This document shows, in pieces, positions 8,671-18,332 of a DNA stretch of 32,359 nucleotides (position 1 is its first letter; each line of letters opens with the position of its first letter). The stretch spans positions 1 to 32,359 of the forward strand of contig CAZFQG010000055.1 of assembly GCA_964520785.1 (NCBI GenBank), given 5' to 3'. The notes beneath the pieces were generated by a model. That model ran no database searches, was not told the DNA's origin, and was given only the letters and a program-made list of their open reading frames with translations. Position numbers and translations under genes: made by a program. Source of the stretch: CAZFQG01 sp964520785 (GTDB taxonomy: Bacteria > Planctomycetota > Planctomycetia > Pirellulales > Thermoguttaceae).

Positions 8671-9918
8671 TCAGTAGACCGTGCGGCCCGGATTCAGTAT
8701 GTCTTTCGGATCGAACCGCTTCTTCATCTTACGCATGACGCCAAGGCCGGATCCGGCGGAACCCCACGCTTGTACGGCGGTGAGCGCGATCGAGCGAGGG
8801 ACGGACAAAACGGTCGCGCGGCCGCCGTGTTCCACCGCCAGACGGCGCGTCCCTTCGATGAACTCGCGGACATCGGTCTCCTCGCCGCCGGGCAGGCGAA
8901 TTCGAACGATGCCGTTTCCCGCGTGAGCCTGGATGTAAAACTCCTCCCTTGCGGAATTACGCTACACAAGCAGTACCGCGACCTGGTGCGGGAGCGCGCC
9001 CACCTCGACGACGGCGGCCGGTTCGCCGTCGGCGACCACGGGGAATTCACGCAACCTTTTCCAAAGCGCGTCCGCGTCCTCGCCAAGAATGTTCACGCCG
9101 TCGGTGGCGCCCACGCTCGCCCATTCCGACTCGATCGTGTCGAGCATCCATCCGACCTCCGCCTCCGGACCCTCGAATCCGACTACGATCGACGGCAGCC
9201 GTGAATCGGACGAATACCAAGCGGGAAGCGTCTCCCACGCGGGGCCGCTCAAGACCTCCACCGCGCACGGCAATGTCCGGGTGCGGGCCAGGCACTCCAG
9301 AACCAGCTCCGGCCGCGCGCACCGGCAAGCATGGAATCCCCATATTTCGGGAATCGGCTTGACCATCAGCGTTACGCTGGCGATGACCCCAAGCGAACCG
9401 AGCGAACCCGTGAAAAGCCGCGACAAGTCATATCCGGCCGCGTTCTTCACGACGCGGCCGCCGGTGGAAAACGCATTCCCCGTCCCGTCGATGATCTCCA
9501 GTCCTAAGACGTAATCGCGGAGCGTACCACAGGCGAATCGTCGCGGGCCCGCCGTCGCGGTGGCGATGGCACCTCCGATCGTGGCCACGTCTGCTCGCGG
9601 AATGTCGACCGGAAGCCGCTGCCTTTCCTTGGCCGTTAGCGAGCGCAACTCCGCCACGGTCATTCCCGCCTCCACGGTGATCGTCAAATCGCGCGCGGGG
9701 TAGTCGATCAAACGGTTCTGTCTTTCCAGAGAGAGCCCGATCCCCGGACGGGTCGGTCTTCCACCGTAGTTCATCGCCGTACCGCCCCCAAGCGGATAGA
9801 TCGGCGTGCCGGACTCGGCCGCCGCGCGGACGATCTTTGCGGTTGCGTCCGAAGACTCCGGCGAGTGGGTTTGCGAAAGGGGAAGAACGGATTCCATGGC
9901 GATCATATCGAATTTCAT
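8671..9918 (-). pseudogene. glcE: Glycolate oxidase FAD-binding subunit, interrupted by an in-frame TAG
   Basis: The ATG at 9918 overlaps the glcD stop as ATGA. The frame encodes a GlcE-type FAD subunit: LGGGTAMNYGG, TIGGAIATATAGPRR, then GGRVVKNAAGYDLSRL near residues 165-180. At codon 319 (8964-8962) the frame meets TAG. The same frame then continues for 96 codons with unmistakable GlcE C-terminal sequence (AHAGNGIVRIRLPGG and RFDPKDILNPGRTVY) to a TGA at 8673-8671. The lesion is therefore one nonsense codon with no frameshift; a CAG (Gln) to TAG change is the simplest explanation. Alternatives are a sequencing or consensus error, or readthrough. Both flanking subunits are intact, which argues for a very recent mutation or an error rather than long-standing decay. 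Confidence 0.85.
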
Positions 9919-11345
9919 GCGCCCGAGTGCAAGCCCGGTCGGACCGTGCCGCCGCGGTTCGGCAGCACTTTGCCGCGCCCGAGGAGCCCGTCGGGATTGA
10001 ATACGTCCCGGACCGCGGCCATCGCCTCCAGATCGCGCGGTTTGAACAGCCGGGGCATCAACTCGATCTTCTCGACGCCGACTCCATGTTCCGCCGTGAT
10101 GCTTCCCCCGCACGCGATACACTCTTCGAGGAGTTCCCTACCCGCTTCGAGGACGCGCCCTACTTGCTCGATATCCCGCTCGTCGAAAAGGAGGATCGGG
10201 TGGACGTTTCCGTCGCCGGCGTGCGCGACGTTGACGATGCCGACGTCGTACTTCTTTGAGAGTTCGACCACTTTCCGGATGATCCGCGGAAGCTTCGTCC
10301 GCGGAACGACGCCGTCTTGGATGCAGTAACTCGGGGCGAGACGCCCGACCGCGCCGACGGCCAGTTTCCGGCACTTCCACAGAAGGGCGCGTTCTTCGGC
10401 GTCGGTGGCGAAGAGAATCTCCTTCGCGCCGTGCATTCGGCACAACCCGACGATTCTCGCGACTTGGTCGTCGAGATCGGCCTCGACGCCGTCCAGTTCA
10501 ATCACGGCCATCGCGCCGACGTCCAGGGGAAATCCGAAGTGAAACGCCTGTTCTACCGCCCGGATGATGCCCTGGTCCATCAGTTCCATCGCGGCCGGGA
10601 TGATCCCTTCACCGATGATGTCGCTAATCGCCTCGCCGGCCGCGTCGACCGTGTCGAACATCACGCGGAGGGTGCGATAGGCTTGGGGATTCGGCGTTAG
10701 TTTTACCCAAATCTTCGTGATGACCGCCAGCGTTCCTTCGCTGCCGACGAGCACCCCCAGTAGATCCATCTCCCCGGGGTTCGCGACCGGCCCGAGTTGG
10801 ATGATTTCTCCGTCCGGAAGGACCGCTTCGACGCCAAGAACATGATTACCGGTAACGCCGTACTTCAGCGTATGCGGTCCCCCGGCATTGGTCGCCACGT
10901 TTCCACCGATCGTGCTCGCCCCCTGACTGGACGGGTCGGGAGCAAAATGAAATCCGCTTCCCGCCAATGCCCGGCCCAGTTGGACATTCGGGACGCCCGG
11001 CTCCACGACCGCCATTCGATCGCGCAGGTTGACTTCCAGGATCCGCCGCATCCGCGTGGTCATCAACACCACGCCGCCGTCCACCGGAAGGCATCCGCCG
11101 GCGAGACTGGTTCCGGCGGCCCGGGGAACAACCGGCACGCGGTACCGGTTGCACACCGTTAGCACTTCGGCGATCTCGCCGGTCGTTCGCGGGAACACGA
11201 CCGCCTGGGGCACGTTTTTTTGAATCGTGAAGCCGTCGCACTCATAGACCAGCAAGTCCGCCGGGTCGGAGAGAACGCCTTCCGTTCCCAAAGCGGAACG
11301 CAGCTCTCGAAGCAAGTCAGAGGCGGAGGAAAGAAGGGAAGCCAT
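9915..11345 (-). CDS. glcD: Glycolate oxidase catalytic FAD subunit
   Basis: 476 residues, the usual length for GlcD. A PCMH-type FAD domain occupies about 48-225, with VPRAAGTSLAGG and GGNVATNAGGPHTLKYG. The FAD-oxidase C-terminal domain follows, containing NVAHAGDGNVHP, then TAEHGVGVEK and a terminal FNPDGLLGRGKV segment. It oxidises glycolate (or a related 2-hydroxyacid) with electrons leaving through GlcE and GlcF. It is the first gene of the minus-strand operon glcD-glcE-glcF-reductase and overlaps glcE by four bases (ATGA), consistent with translational coupling. Confidence 0.9.
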   Translation of the reverse strand: MASLLSSASDLLRELRSALGTEGVLSDPADLLVYECDGFTIQKNVPQAVVFPRTTGEIAEVLTVCNRYRVPVVPRAAGTSLAGGCLPVDGGVVLMTTRMRRILEVNLRDRMAVVEPGVPNVQLGRALAGSGFHFAPDPSSQGASTIGGNVATNAGGPHTLKYGVTGNHVLGVEAVLPDGEIIQLGPVANPGEMDLLGVLVGSEGTLAVITKIWVKLTPNPQAYRTLRVMFDTVDAAGEAISDIIGEGIIPAAMELMDQGIIRAVEQAFHFGFPLDVGAMAVIELDGVEADLDDQVARIVGLCRMHGAKEILFATDAEERALLWKCRKLAVGAVGRLAPSYCIQDGVVPRTKLPRIIRKVVELSKKYDVGIVNVAHAGDGNVHPILLFDERDIEQVGRVLEAGRELLEECIACGGSITAEHGVGVEKIELMPRLFKPRDLEAMAAVRDVFNPDGLLGRGKVLPNRGGTVRPGLHSGA

Positions 11346-11455
11346 TCACATCTCGAAAGGACGCGGGATATGCGTGCAGCCAAGTTCTTCAGTGACGCTT
11401 GAACGCGACCGGCAAATCCCCGAATCTGGAAAAACTGGATGTAAAAACCGCTTCA

Positions 11456-11461
11456 ATTATA
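11456..11461 (-). promoter_or_regulatory. Candidate -10 element for the glc operon
   Basis: A perfect TATAAT on the minus strand, in a locally AT-rich patch, 111 bases upstream of the glcD ATG. The hexamer 17 bases further upstream (TATTCC) is a poor -35 box, so activation by a regulator would be expected. No regulator gene is adjacent. Confidence 0.4.
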
Positions 11462-11658
11462 CTATCTAGCGGCGCCGGGGAATACCGCACCAAACGAAGT
11501 GGACGAAAAAAATCAAATTTTATTACGTGATTTTACTGAAACACAACGCCGGTCGTTCGAGTGAGGCATGCCTTCATCCATCCAAGTCCTTGGGGTTGTC
11601 CGGACGCAGTGGCGCACTCCAGCGGCCCAGCCGGAACGCGTCTTTGTCGCCGTCGAGT
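11462..11658. other. Intergenic region between glcD and the TIGR03009-type gene
   Basis: Together with the glcD leader this is part of a 424-base gap. It contains an A/T-rich patch (11505-11537, with an A7 run) upstream of the glc promoter. Short open frames here have no recognisable family. I see no RNA gene. Confidence 0.35.
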
Positions 11659-11684
11659 GAAAAGAAACCGGTTGCCGACCGGTT
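11659..11684 (-). terminator. Intrinsic terminator of the TIGR03009-type gene
   Basis: On the minus strand a 7-bp stem AACCGGT/ACCGGTT with a five-base loop (CGGCA) is followed directly by TCTTTTC. It lies about 85 bases after the stop codon at 11770 and before the glc promoter, so it separates the two transcripts. Confidence 0.6.
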
Positions 11685-11769
11685 CTCCTGGAAAAGGGAT
11701 GAGAGAGAGATACGCCGGACGTTGGAGAGCCGCGGACGCGCCGCGACCGAAGCGCCCGATTCGTGGAAA

Positions 11770-12696
11770 CTACCGCCTGGGTTCCGCGGGCCGCGGGCCG
11801 GCGGCGGTCTGTTGCTCGAGCACCTTTTTCCAGCCGAAGGGTACCGGCCCACTGAAGACGTCGCGACGAAAGACCCGAAGAGGATCGTTTACCAGCGGTT
11901 TACCAAAACTGTAGACGTCGCGCTGATTACCACCGGGGAGGTAGACCTGGATTGCCCTGGGGTACATCGATCGCGCGTCCAAAATCACGTCGACTTGGCG
12001 ATAGTTGCCAGCGTCATTCTGGGTCTTCGGGTAGGTTTCCAGCCAAATCTCGTCTTTCGAATCCGTCGGTGTAATGAGGCGGATCCAATATCTTCGCTTG
12101 ATGTCATCCGCGTTTGCTCCGAATACGAACGGCACGGGGCAATGGGCGAACCCGGTCCCCTTGGCCTCGGGACCTAAGACATGCTGTACCACCTGCTTCT
12201 GCTCGAAATTGTATTCGTAGAACGACTCGCCGTCGGTACACCATTTCTCCGGCCTGGCTCCGACGATTTCATATAATCCCTGATTTGGTTTGGAGTACTT
12301 GATCGTACCCTCGTCGACGGACGTCGGTTTATTCGCCGGTCCGAAGACGAGATCGTATTTCAATTTGGCAAACTGGCATTCGAACGTCTTGACCCCCTCC
12401 GTCCGACGCTCCCACTCCACCAGAATCGAATCCACGCGTGCCTGCTCTTGGGCAGACAGCGTGAACGGAGCCCCAACCGGCTGCGCCACCGCCTCGCGCG
12501 GCTGCCCGGCGGGGGCGTGCATTCCCGGAATCTGGCGAGTCGAACCCTGTCGCGCCGCCTCGGCCTGGAACTGGGGAACAGCGGTGGACTCCGGCGGCGG
12601 ACCCGAGTTGGGATTTCGCCACGCCTGCTGGGCGAAGAGGAGCGATGTCGAGGAACTTGACACCAGAATGGTTAAGAGCGCTAACGAGAACTTCAT
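11770..12696 (-). CDS. Secreted planctomycete TIGR03009-family protein
   Basis: From the ATG at 12696 the protein has 308 residues and opens with a clean signal peptide (MKFSLALLTILVSSSSTSLL, cleavage near FAQQ). An ATG ten codons upstream (12726) is also possible. After a Pro/Gln-rich segment, the region from about residue 85 has the pattern of the planctomycete TIGR03009 family, a LolA-like fold: VEWERRTEGVKTFECQFAK, then a YSKPNQGLYEIVG strand, WCTDGESFYEYNF, a PFVFGANADDIKRRYWIR segment and a final region with DVILDARSMYPRAIQVYLPG. The family is known almost only from Planctomycetes and has no established function; a periplasmic lipid or lipoprotein-handling role is only a structural guess. 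It has its own promoter and terminator. Confidence 0.75.
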   Translation of the reverse strand: MKFSLALLTILVSSSSTSLLFAQQAWRNPNSGPPPESTAVPQFQAEAARQGSTRQIPGMHAPAGQPREAVAQPVGAPFTLSAQEQARVDSILVEWERRTEGVKTFECQFAKLKYDLVFGPANKPTSVDEGTIKYSKPNQGLYEIVGARPEKWCTDGESFYEYNFEQKQVVQHVLGPEAKGTGFAHCPVPFVFGANADDIKRRYWIRLITPTDSKDEIWLETYPKTQNDAGNYRQVDVILDARSMYPRAIQVYLPGGNQRDVYSFGKPLVNDPLRVFRRDVFSGPVPFGWKKVLEQQTAAGPRPAEPRR

Positions 12697-12746
12697 TTCT
12701 CCATTATCTCCAGAAAGATCTTCCATGATCTACCGTTCGGCCGCGG

Positions 12747-12776
12747 ATTCTAACAGATTTGTCCCTCCGAAGCCAA
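12747..12776 (-). promoter_or_regulatory. Promoter of the TIGR03009-family gene
   Basis: Minus strand: TTGGCT (12776-12771), an 18-base spacer, then TAGAAT (12752-12747) with a TGT extension just before it. Predicted transcription begins near 12740, leaving about 44 bases to the ATG at 12696. This favours 12696 over 12726, which would have almost no leader. Confidence 0.5.
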
Positions 12777-13092
12777 TAGCGAATTCTGCCCCTTGATTGG
12801 CTACGACACAATCCCTAATGGGGGTGGTATTAAGGACTTTTGATTACCGGCTGGTTATTCCGTCTCGTTCAACGCGAACCTCGGGACACGAGCCGGTCTT
12901 TCGCTCTGGAACGGTACGACCGGAACCAGCCTTCTCCCTGCAACGGTCGAAGGGTGGATGCGGCCGGTCTCAATACTGTGCGAGTGGGGCCATGTCCGGT
13001 ACACTTATGTGGCCCTGCCCTTACCGGCGTAGAGATCGAGAACCCTGGACCGAGATTGACCGAGGAAAACCCGCGAGGAGGGCACCGTTACG
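12777..13092. other. Intergenic region upstream of the hybrid kinase
   Basis: No gene is supported. An interrupted inverted repeat, GGGCCA/TGGCCC (about 12987-13018), could fold. The only clear translational signal is GAGGAGG about 11 bases before the kinase ATG at 13093, a rather long spacing. I cannot point to a convincing promoter for the kinase. Confidence 0.3.
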
Positions 13093-16000
13093 ATGAGTGA
13101 AGTCAAACCGTCATACGACGAGCTGAAGAAGCGTTGTCACGAAGCCGAGGCAAAACTGGAAGCCATTCTCTCCGGACGGACGGAGCGTTTCCAGGGAGAG
13201 GCGGGGACATTGGTCGTCCGTCTGGCCGAGGCCGAAGAACGCGAGTCTCATATCCGCCGGGTGCTCATGGCCATCCGCAATGTCAACCAGCTCATCGTGC
13301 AAGAGAACGACCCGCGGCGGCTGATCGAAGCGGCCGTTGCCACGTTGACCGAGACGATGGGATACCGCAGCGCGTGGATCTCGCTTCTTGATGAAGAGGG
13401 TTTCGCGGCGAAGACGACCGTCTCCTGCGGCTTCGTGAGCGGGTTCGAGGTCCTTGAGGGGCGGCTTGCCGGCGGGGACTTTCCCCACTGCATGAAAAGG
13501 GCCCTGACGGAGCACGCGACTGTCGCCATCCGCGACCCGAAAGAGGAATGCCCCGGTTGCCCCCTTGCCGGGCGGCACGGCGGCTGTGCCGCGCTGGCCC
13601 ACAGGCTGGCGGTCGGGGATCGCGTCTTCGGCGTACTGACCGCATCCATTGAAAAGCAGTTCGTCGACCAGGAACACGAGCTGGACTTGTTCGAGGAGTT
13701 GGCCGGAGACCTGGCCTTCGCTTTGGGAAAGATCGAAGATGCCGCTGCGCTCACCGAAAGCCGCCGCCGCTATTTGGAGATATTCGAAGGGAGCCGCGAC
13801 GGTTTCGTCATGATCGACCCGTCCGGGAAGATCATCGACGGCAACCCGGCCTACCGCCGGATGCTGGATTATTCACTGGAGGAACTGAAGCAACTTGAGG
13901 ATTTCTACGCGATTACCCCCGAACGTTGGCGGAAGTGGGAGCAAGAGGAAATCTGGCGCAAACGCCTGTTGCATCATGGTTACTCGGGGGTCTACGAAAA
14001 GGAATACATCCGCAAGGACGGTACGGTCTTTCCCGTGGAACTCCAGGCGTACGCGGTCTTTTCGCGGGACGGGATGCTGGAGTACCTCTGGGGGGTCGTC
14101 CGAGACGTTACTGAACAGAAGAAGACGGCGGAGGCATATAGCCGTTTCTGCCAAATGGCGACGGAGATGATCTGCGTCGCGGACATCCGGACGGCGACGT
14201 TCGTTCAGGTGAATCCGGCGTTTACCGACGTGCTGGGGTATCCCGAGGCCGAGTTGTTGGGACGGCCGTTCCTCGATTTCGTCCACCCGGACGACCTGCA
14301 GGAGACGTGCGCCGTTATCGAGCGGATGCTCCTTAAGGGGGTCGACGTCATTTCGTTCGAAAACCGTTATCGCCGCGTGGACGGAACATATCGCGTTCTG
14401 GAATGGAACTCCCATCCCGTTCCGGAGGAAGGCCTGACCTTCGCCATCGCGCACGACGTGACTCGGCGGAAGGAGATCGACCGGGCCCTGCGCGACAGCG
14501 AAGAGAAGCACCGTTGCCTGTTCGAGACGATGTCCCAGGGGGTCGTCTATCAAGCCGCGAACGGGCGGATCATCGAAGCGAATCCGGCGGCGCTGGAGAT
14601 TCTCGGGCTGTCGTTGGAACAGCTCCGCGGCAAGACCTCGGTGGATCCCGACTGGAAAGCCATCCGCGACGACGGGTCCGCGTTCCCGGGCGAAGAGCAT
14701 CCCTCGATGGTGGCTCTGCGTACCGGCAAGCCGGTGCAGAACGTGACGATGGGGGTTTTCCAACCCAAAGAGAATCGCACGGTGTGGATCATCGTCAGCG
14801 CCGTACCGCTGTTTCACCCGGGCGAGGAGAAACCCTACCAGGTGTACACGACGTTTACGGACATCACCCAGCGGCGCGACGTGGAGGAGCGGCTGCGGCA
14901 GAGCGAGGCGAAGTTCCGCTCCCTTTTTGAACATATGGCTTCCGCCTGTTGCGTTGACGAAGTCATCTACGAAGCGGGGAAAGCGGTCGACTATCGAATT
15001 CTCGACGTGAATCCGTCGTTTGAACGCCTTATGGGACTCACCAGGGATGAGGTGGTCGGCCGTCCGGCGTCGGAAGTCTACGGGCTGAAGGAGTCGCCTT
15101 TTCTCAATATCTGCGCCGAGGTCGCCGAGACGGAGGAACCGGCGCATTTCGAGGCGTTCTTCCCACCGATCCGCCGCTATCTCGAACTAACCATCTCTTG
15201 CCCTAAGAAAGGCGGTTTTTCCACCGTAATATCCGATATCACGGACCGCAAAGCGGCCGAAACGGCGCGCCGCGAAAGCGAGCGGCGGTTGCGGACCCTC
15301 CTGGGCAATCTTCCCGGGATGGCCTACCGCTGCCTGAAACTGCCGGGCTGGCCGATGGAGTTCTTGAGCGAAGGCTGCAAATCACTTGCCGGTTATTCTC
15401 CCGAGGAACTTCTCGCCGAGGACGGAGTCGCCTACGCGGACCTCATCCACGTCGAGGATCGCGAGAAGGTCGCGCTGACGGTTGAAACCGCCGTCGGCCG
15501 GCGCGAACCGTTCGAAATGGAATACCGCATCCGTACCGCGTCCGGCGAAGAACGCTGGGTTTGGGAACGCGGCCGCGCCGTGGGAACCACCGGCGCCAAT
15601 GCCGTCGTGCTCGAAGGGTTCATTACCGACGTAACCGACCGGAAACGGGCGGAGACGGCGTTGATTGAGAGTGAGTACCGATTCCGTTCGTTCGTCGAGA
15701 ACGCGGGAGATATCGTGTATTCGCTCGGGCCGGACGGAACGGTTACCTACGTTTCACCGAACGTCCGCGCCCTGCTTGGTTCCCCGCAGGAGTATTTCAC
15801 CGGGCGCTCGTTTGAGGACGTCGTCCATCCGGAGGACGTAACCGCCTGCAAAGCTTTCGTCGCAAGCGTCTTGGGCGGTGAAGAAGGTGGTCCGAGCGTG
15901 GAATACCGCCTTGCGAGTGCCGACGGTTCCTGGCGATGGCATACTTCGACCGGTTCGCGAGTGATGGACTCTAGAGGTAACGTGGTCAGCTTCGTCGGTA

Positions 16001-17925
16001 TCAGCCGTGACATGACCGACCGGAAGCGGGCCGAAAGCGCCCTCCGCGAGAGCGAACTGAAATTCCGCACGATCTTCGAGAACGCTCCCTTGGGCATGTT
16101 CCGCTCGACGCCGGAAGGGAGATTCATCGAGGTGAACCGGGCGCTCGCGGCAATGCTGGGGTACGATTCGCCGGAAGAGGTCATCCGTGAAATCCACAGT
16201 ATCGCGGACCAAATCTATATCGACGGGCGGCTCCGCGAACGGATCGTTAACGAACAACTTGCAAAATCGGGAATGTCCCTACATCTCGGTCGGTACCGAA
16301 GACGCGATGGGTCGGAATTCACCGCGAGGTTGTACCTGAAGACGATCCGGGACGAGAATGGCCGGCCGGTCTACCTGGAAGGAATCGTGGAAGACCTCGG
16401 CGAACTCAGGGCGGCCGAGGCCGAACGCGAGCGGCTTCTTTCGGCCATCGAGCAGTCGGGAGAGGTCATCGTCGTCACCGATCCCGACGGCGACATCCTG
16501 TACGCCAACCCGGCTTTCGAACGGGTAACCGGATACACGCGCGAGGAAGCCATCGGAAAGAACCCGCGATTCCTCAAGAGCGGGGAGCAAGATGAAGAAT
16601 TCTACGGCCGCCTGTGGCGGACGATCTCCGGTGGACATGTTTGGCAGGGACGGTTCATCAACCGGCGGAAGGACGGAACGCTTTATACGGAAGACGCGAC
16701 GATTTCGCCTGTAATCGGCGAATCGGGAGACATCTTGAACTATGTCGCCGTCAAACGAGATATCACCAAGGAACTCGATCTCGAGGAGCGTTTCCGCCAG
16801 TCCCAAAAACTCGAAACGATCGGACAGTTGGCCGGGGGAGTCGCTCACGACTTCAACAACCTTTTGCTGGTCATCAACGGCTACTCCGAAATGGCCTTCG
16901 AGAAGCTCGGCGAAGGCCATCCGGCTCGGGCCGCCCTTGAGGGCGTCATGAAGGCCGGGCAGCGCGCCGCCACCCTCGTCAGTCAACTTCTTGCTTTCAG
17001 CCGCCGGCAAATCATGCGGCCCGAGGACCTGGACCTCAACGAGGTGGTCGGAGAACTCTTGAAGATGCTGGCCCGTGTGATCGGAGAACACATCCGGCTC
17101 GACTTCGTTCCGAAGCACCGGCTCGGTACGGTACACGCCGACCGGGGCATGATCGAGCAGATCGTCATGAACCTCTGCGTCAACGCGAGGGATGCCATGC
17201 CGGAAGGGGGAGAACTGATGATCGAAACGGAAAACGTCTACATCAACGGAAATTACACCCAGACGCACCCCTGGGCAAAACCCGGCAGATTCGTCTTGCT
17301 CAGCGTAAGCGATACCGGCTGCGGAATGGACGAAGAGACGCTGCGGCGGATATTCGAACCTTTCTTCACGACGAAGGGCGTCGGACATGGAACCGGCCTC
17401 GGCCTGGCGACCGTCTACGGCATCGTCCAACAGCACGAAGGAATGATCAACGTCTACAGCGAACCGGGCAAGGGAACCACTTTCAAGGTCTATCTGCCGA
17501 TCATCGAACGGCCTGCGGCCGCCGTCGGCCCGAAACTGGAGGGCAGTGCGCCCGGCGGAACGGAGACGATCCTCCTCGCCGAAGACGACGAGGCCGTCCT
17601 GACGATGGTCCGCAAACTTCTGGAACGGGTCGGCTACACGGTCCTCACCGCGACCAACGGAAAACAGGCGATGGAAGTCTTCGAGGAGCACGTGGACGAG
17701 ATCGCGCTTGCGCTGTTAGATGTGGTGATGCCCGAACTGGGGGGAAAAGAGGTCTACGATTGCATGAAGGCGATGCGGCCCGACGTTCGAGTGGTCTTCG
17801 CTAGCGGATACAGTGAAAACGCCGTCCACACGAACTTCGTGCTGGATGAATCGCTGGTTCTGCTCCAAAAGCCCTACGACCCGGCCGCCCTCTACCGGGC
17901 GCTCCGCGAGGCGCTGGATTCGTAA
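13093..17925 (+). CDS. Soluble hybrid histidine kinase: GAF, eight PAS, HisKA, HATPase, receiver
   Basis: 1610 residues with no membrane segment, so a cytoplasmic sensor. Order: a short N-terminal coiled coil (about 1-50); GAF (about 53-216) carrying a cysteine cluster C153, C156 and C165; eight PAS repeats beginning near residues 224, 349, 473, 607, 731, 862, 990 and 1114, most ending in the usual DITDRK-type PAC motif; HisKA (about 1236-1302) with GGVAHDFNN and phospho-acceptor H1252; a HATPase domain with an NLCVNARDAMPEGG N box, DTGCGM and GTGLGLATVYG; and a C-terminal receiver (1491-1610) with acidic EDDE, phospho-acceptor D1543 and a KPYD lysine. All catalytic residues are present. The ligands of the PAS domains are unknown. 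No partner regulator gene adjoins it, so phosphotransfer would go to an unlinked partner or stop at its own receiver. Confidence 0.9.
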   Translation: MSEVKPSYDELKKRCHEAEAKLEAILSGRTERFQGEAGTLVVRLAEAEERESHIRRVLMAIRNVNQLIVQENDPRRLIEAAVATLTETMGYRSAWISLLDEEGFAAKTTVSCGFVSGFEVLEGRLAGGDFPHCMKRALTEHATVAIRDPKEECPGCPLAGRHGGCAALAHRLAVGDRVFGVLTASIEKQFVDQEHELDLFEELAGDLAFALGKIEDAAALTESRRRYLEIFEGSRDGFVMIDPSGKIIDGNPAYRRMLDYSLEELKQLEDFYAITPERWRKWEQEEIWRKRLLHHGYSGVYEKEYIRKDGTVFPVELQAYAVFSRDGMLEYLWGVVRDVTEQKKTAEAYSRFCQMATEMICVADIRTATFVQVNPAFTDVLGYPEAELLGRPFLDFVHPDDLQETCAVIERMLLKGVDVISFENRYRRVDGTYRVLEWNSHPVPEEGLTFAIAHDVTRRKEIDRALRDSEEKHRCLFETMSQGVVYQAANGRIIEANPAALEILGLSLEQLRGKTSVDPDWKAIRDDGSAFPGEEHPSMVALRTGKPVQNVTMGVFQPKENRTVWIIVSAVPLFHPGEEKPYQVYTTFTDITQRRDVEERLRQSEAKFRSLFEHMASACCVDEVIYEAGKAVDYRILDVNPSFERLMGLTRDEVVGRPASEVYGLKESPFLNICAEVAETEEPAHFEAFFPPIRRYLELTISCPKKGGFSTVISDITDRKAAETARRESERRLRTLLGNLPGMAYRCLKLPGWPMEFLSEGCKSLAGYSPEELLAEDGVAYADLIHVEDREKVALTVETAVGRREPFEMEYRIRTASGEERWVWERGRAVGTTGANAVVLEGFITDVTDRKRAETALIESEYRFRSFVENAGDIVYSLGPDGTVTYVSPNVRALLGSPQEYFTGRSFEDVVHPEDVTACKAFVASVLGGEEGGPSVEYRLASADGSWRWHTSTGSRVMDSRGNVVSFVGISRDMTDRKRAESALRESELKFRTIFENAPLGMFRSTPEGRFIEVNRALAAMLGYDSPEEVIREIHSIADQIYIDGRLRERIVNEQLAKSGMSLHLGRYRRRDGSEFTARLYLKTIRDENGRPVYLEGIVEDLGELRAAEAERERLLSAIEQSGEVIVVTDPDGDILYANPAFERVTGYTREEAIGKNPRFLKSGEQDEEFYGRLWRTISGGHVWQGRFINRRKDGTLYTEDATISPVIGESGDILNYVAVKRDITKELDLEERFRQSQKLETIGQLAGGVAHDFNNLLLVINGYSEMAFEKLGEGHPARAALEGVMKAGQRAATLVSQLLAFSRRQIMRPEDLDLNEVVGELLKMLARVIGEHIRLDFVPKHRLGTVHADRGMIEQIVMNLCVNARDAMPEGGELMIETENVYINGNYTQTHPWAKPGRFVLLSVSDTGCGMDEETLRRIFEPFFTTKGVGHGTGLGLATVYGIVQQHEGMINVYSEPGKGTTFKVYLPIIERPAAAVGPKLEGSAPGGTETILLAEDDEAVLTMVRKLLERVGYTVLTATNGKQAMEVFEEHVDEIALALLDVVMPELGGKEVYDCMKAMRPDVRVVFASGYSENAVHTNFVLDESLVLLQKPYDPAALYRALREALDS

Positions 17926-18332
17926 ATCCTCGCGAGAGATACTCTTTCAACCGGCTAACAGCTTGGTGTCCTGCCCCAACTTCTGCAGTCAAGATATCGG
18001 CCGTGCAAACAATCGGCGACTTCGTATTCACTCTTCACGTTTTTCGATGGCGCAGAACGATCAAGGAAGATCGAAGTATGCCGGGTATCGTGGAATTTCC
18101 CCGGGGCGTTGAGGAACGCGGTGGGGGAGCCAACCCGACGGTAGTCCATTGCGTCGCGCTCAGCAAGACGAAGATGGATCAGGTCATGCGAAGCATCGAA
18201 CCGGACGAATGGGCTACAGCCAACCGGGCTTTCATGCGGGTTCCGGCTCCGTACCGATCCGGTTTGTACCCGGTGTCGCGGTGAACCAACGGCGCGAACC
18301 TGCCCCCTTCTGCCAGTCTCGCGCCGAGACCG
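17926..18332. other. Intergenic region between convergent kinase and copA genes
   Basis: About 400 bases without a supported gene. A 68-codon plus-strand frame (18078-18284) has an ATG with a weak purine-rich upstream site and moderately GC-rich third positions, but no recognisable family. No clear intrinsic terminator is visible for either flanking gene. Confidence 0.35.

Noticed and set aside
8962..8964. UAG recoded as an amino acid in glcE
   Set aside because: TAG ends several intact genes in the window, and no pyrrolysine or suppressor feature is visible, so a mutation or error is more likely.
18078..18284. A 68-codon plus-strand frame between the kinase and copA
   Set aside because: It has an ATG and reasonable composition but only a weak ribosome site and no recognisable family; not enough for a gene call.
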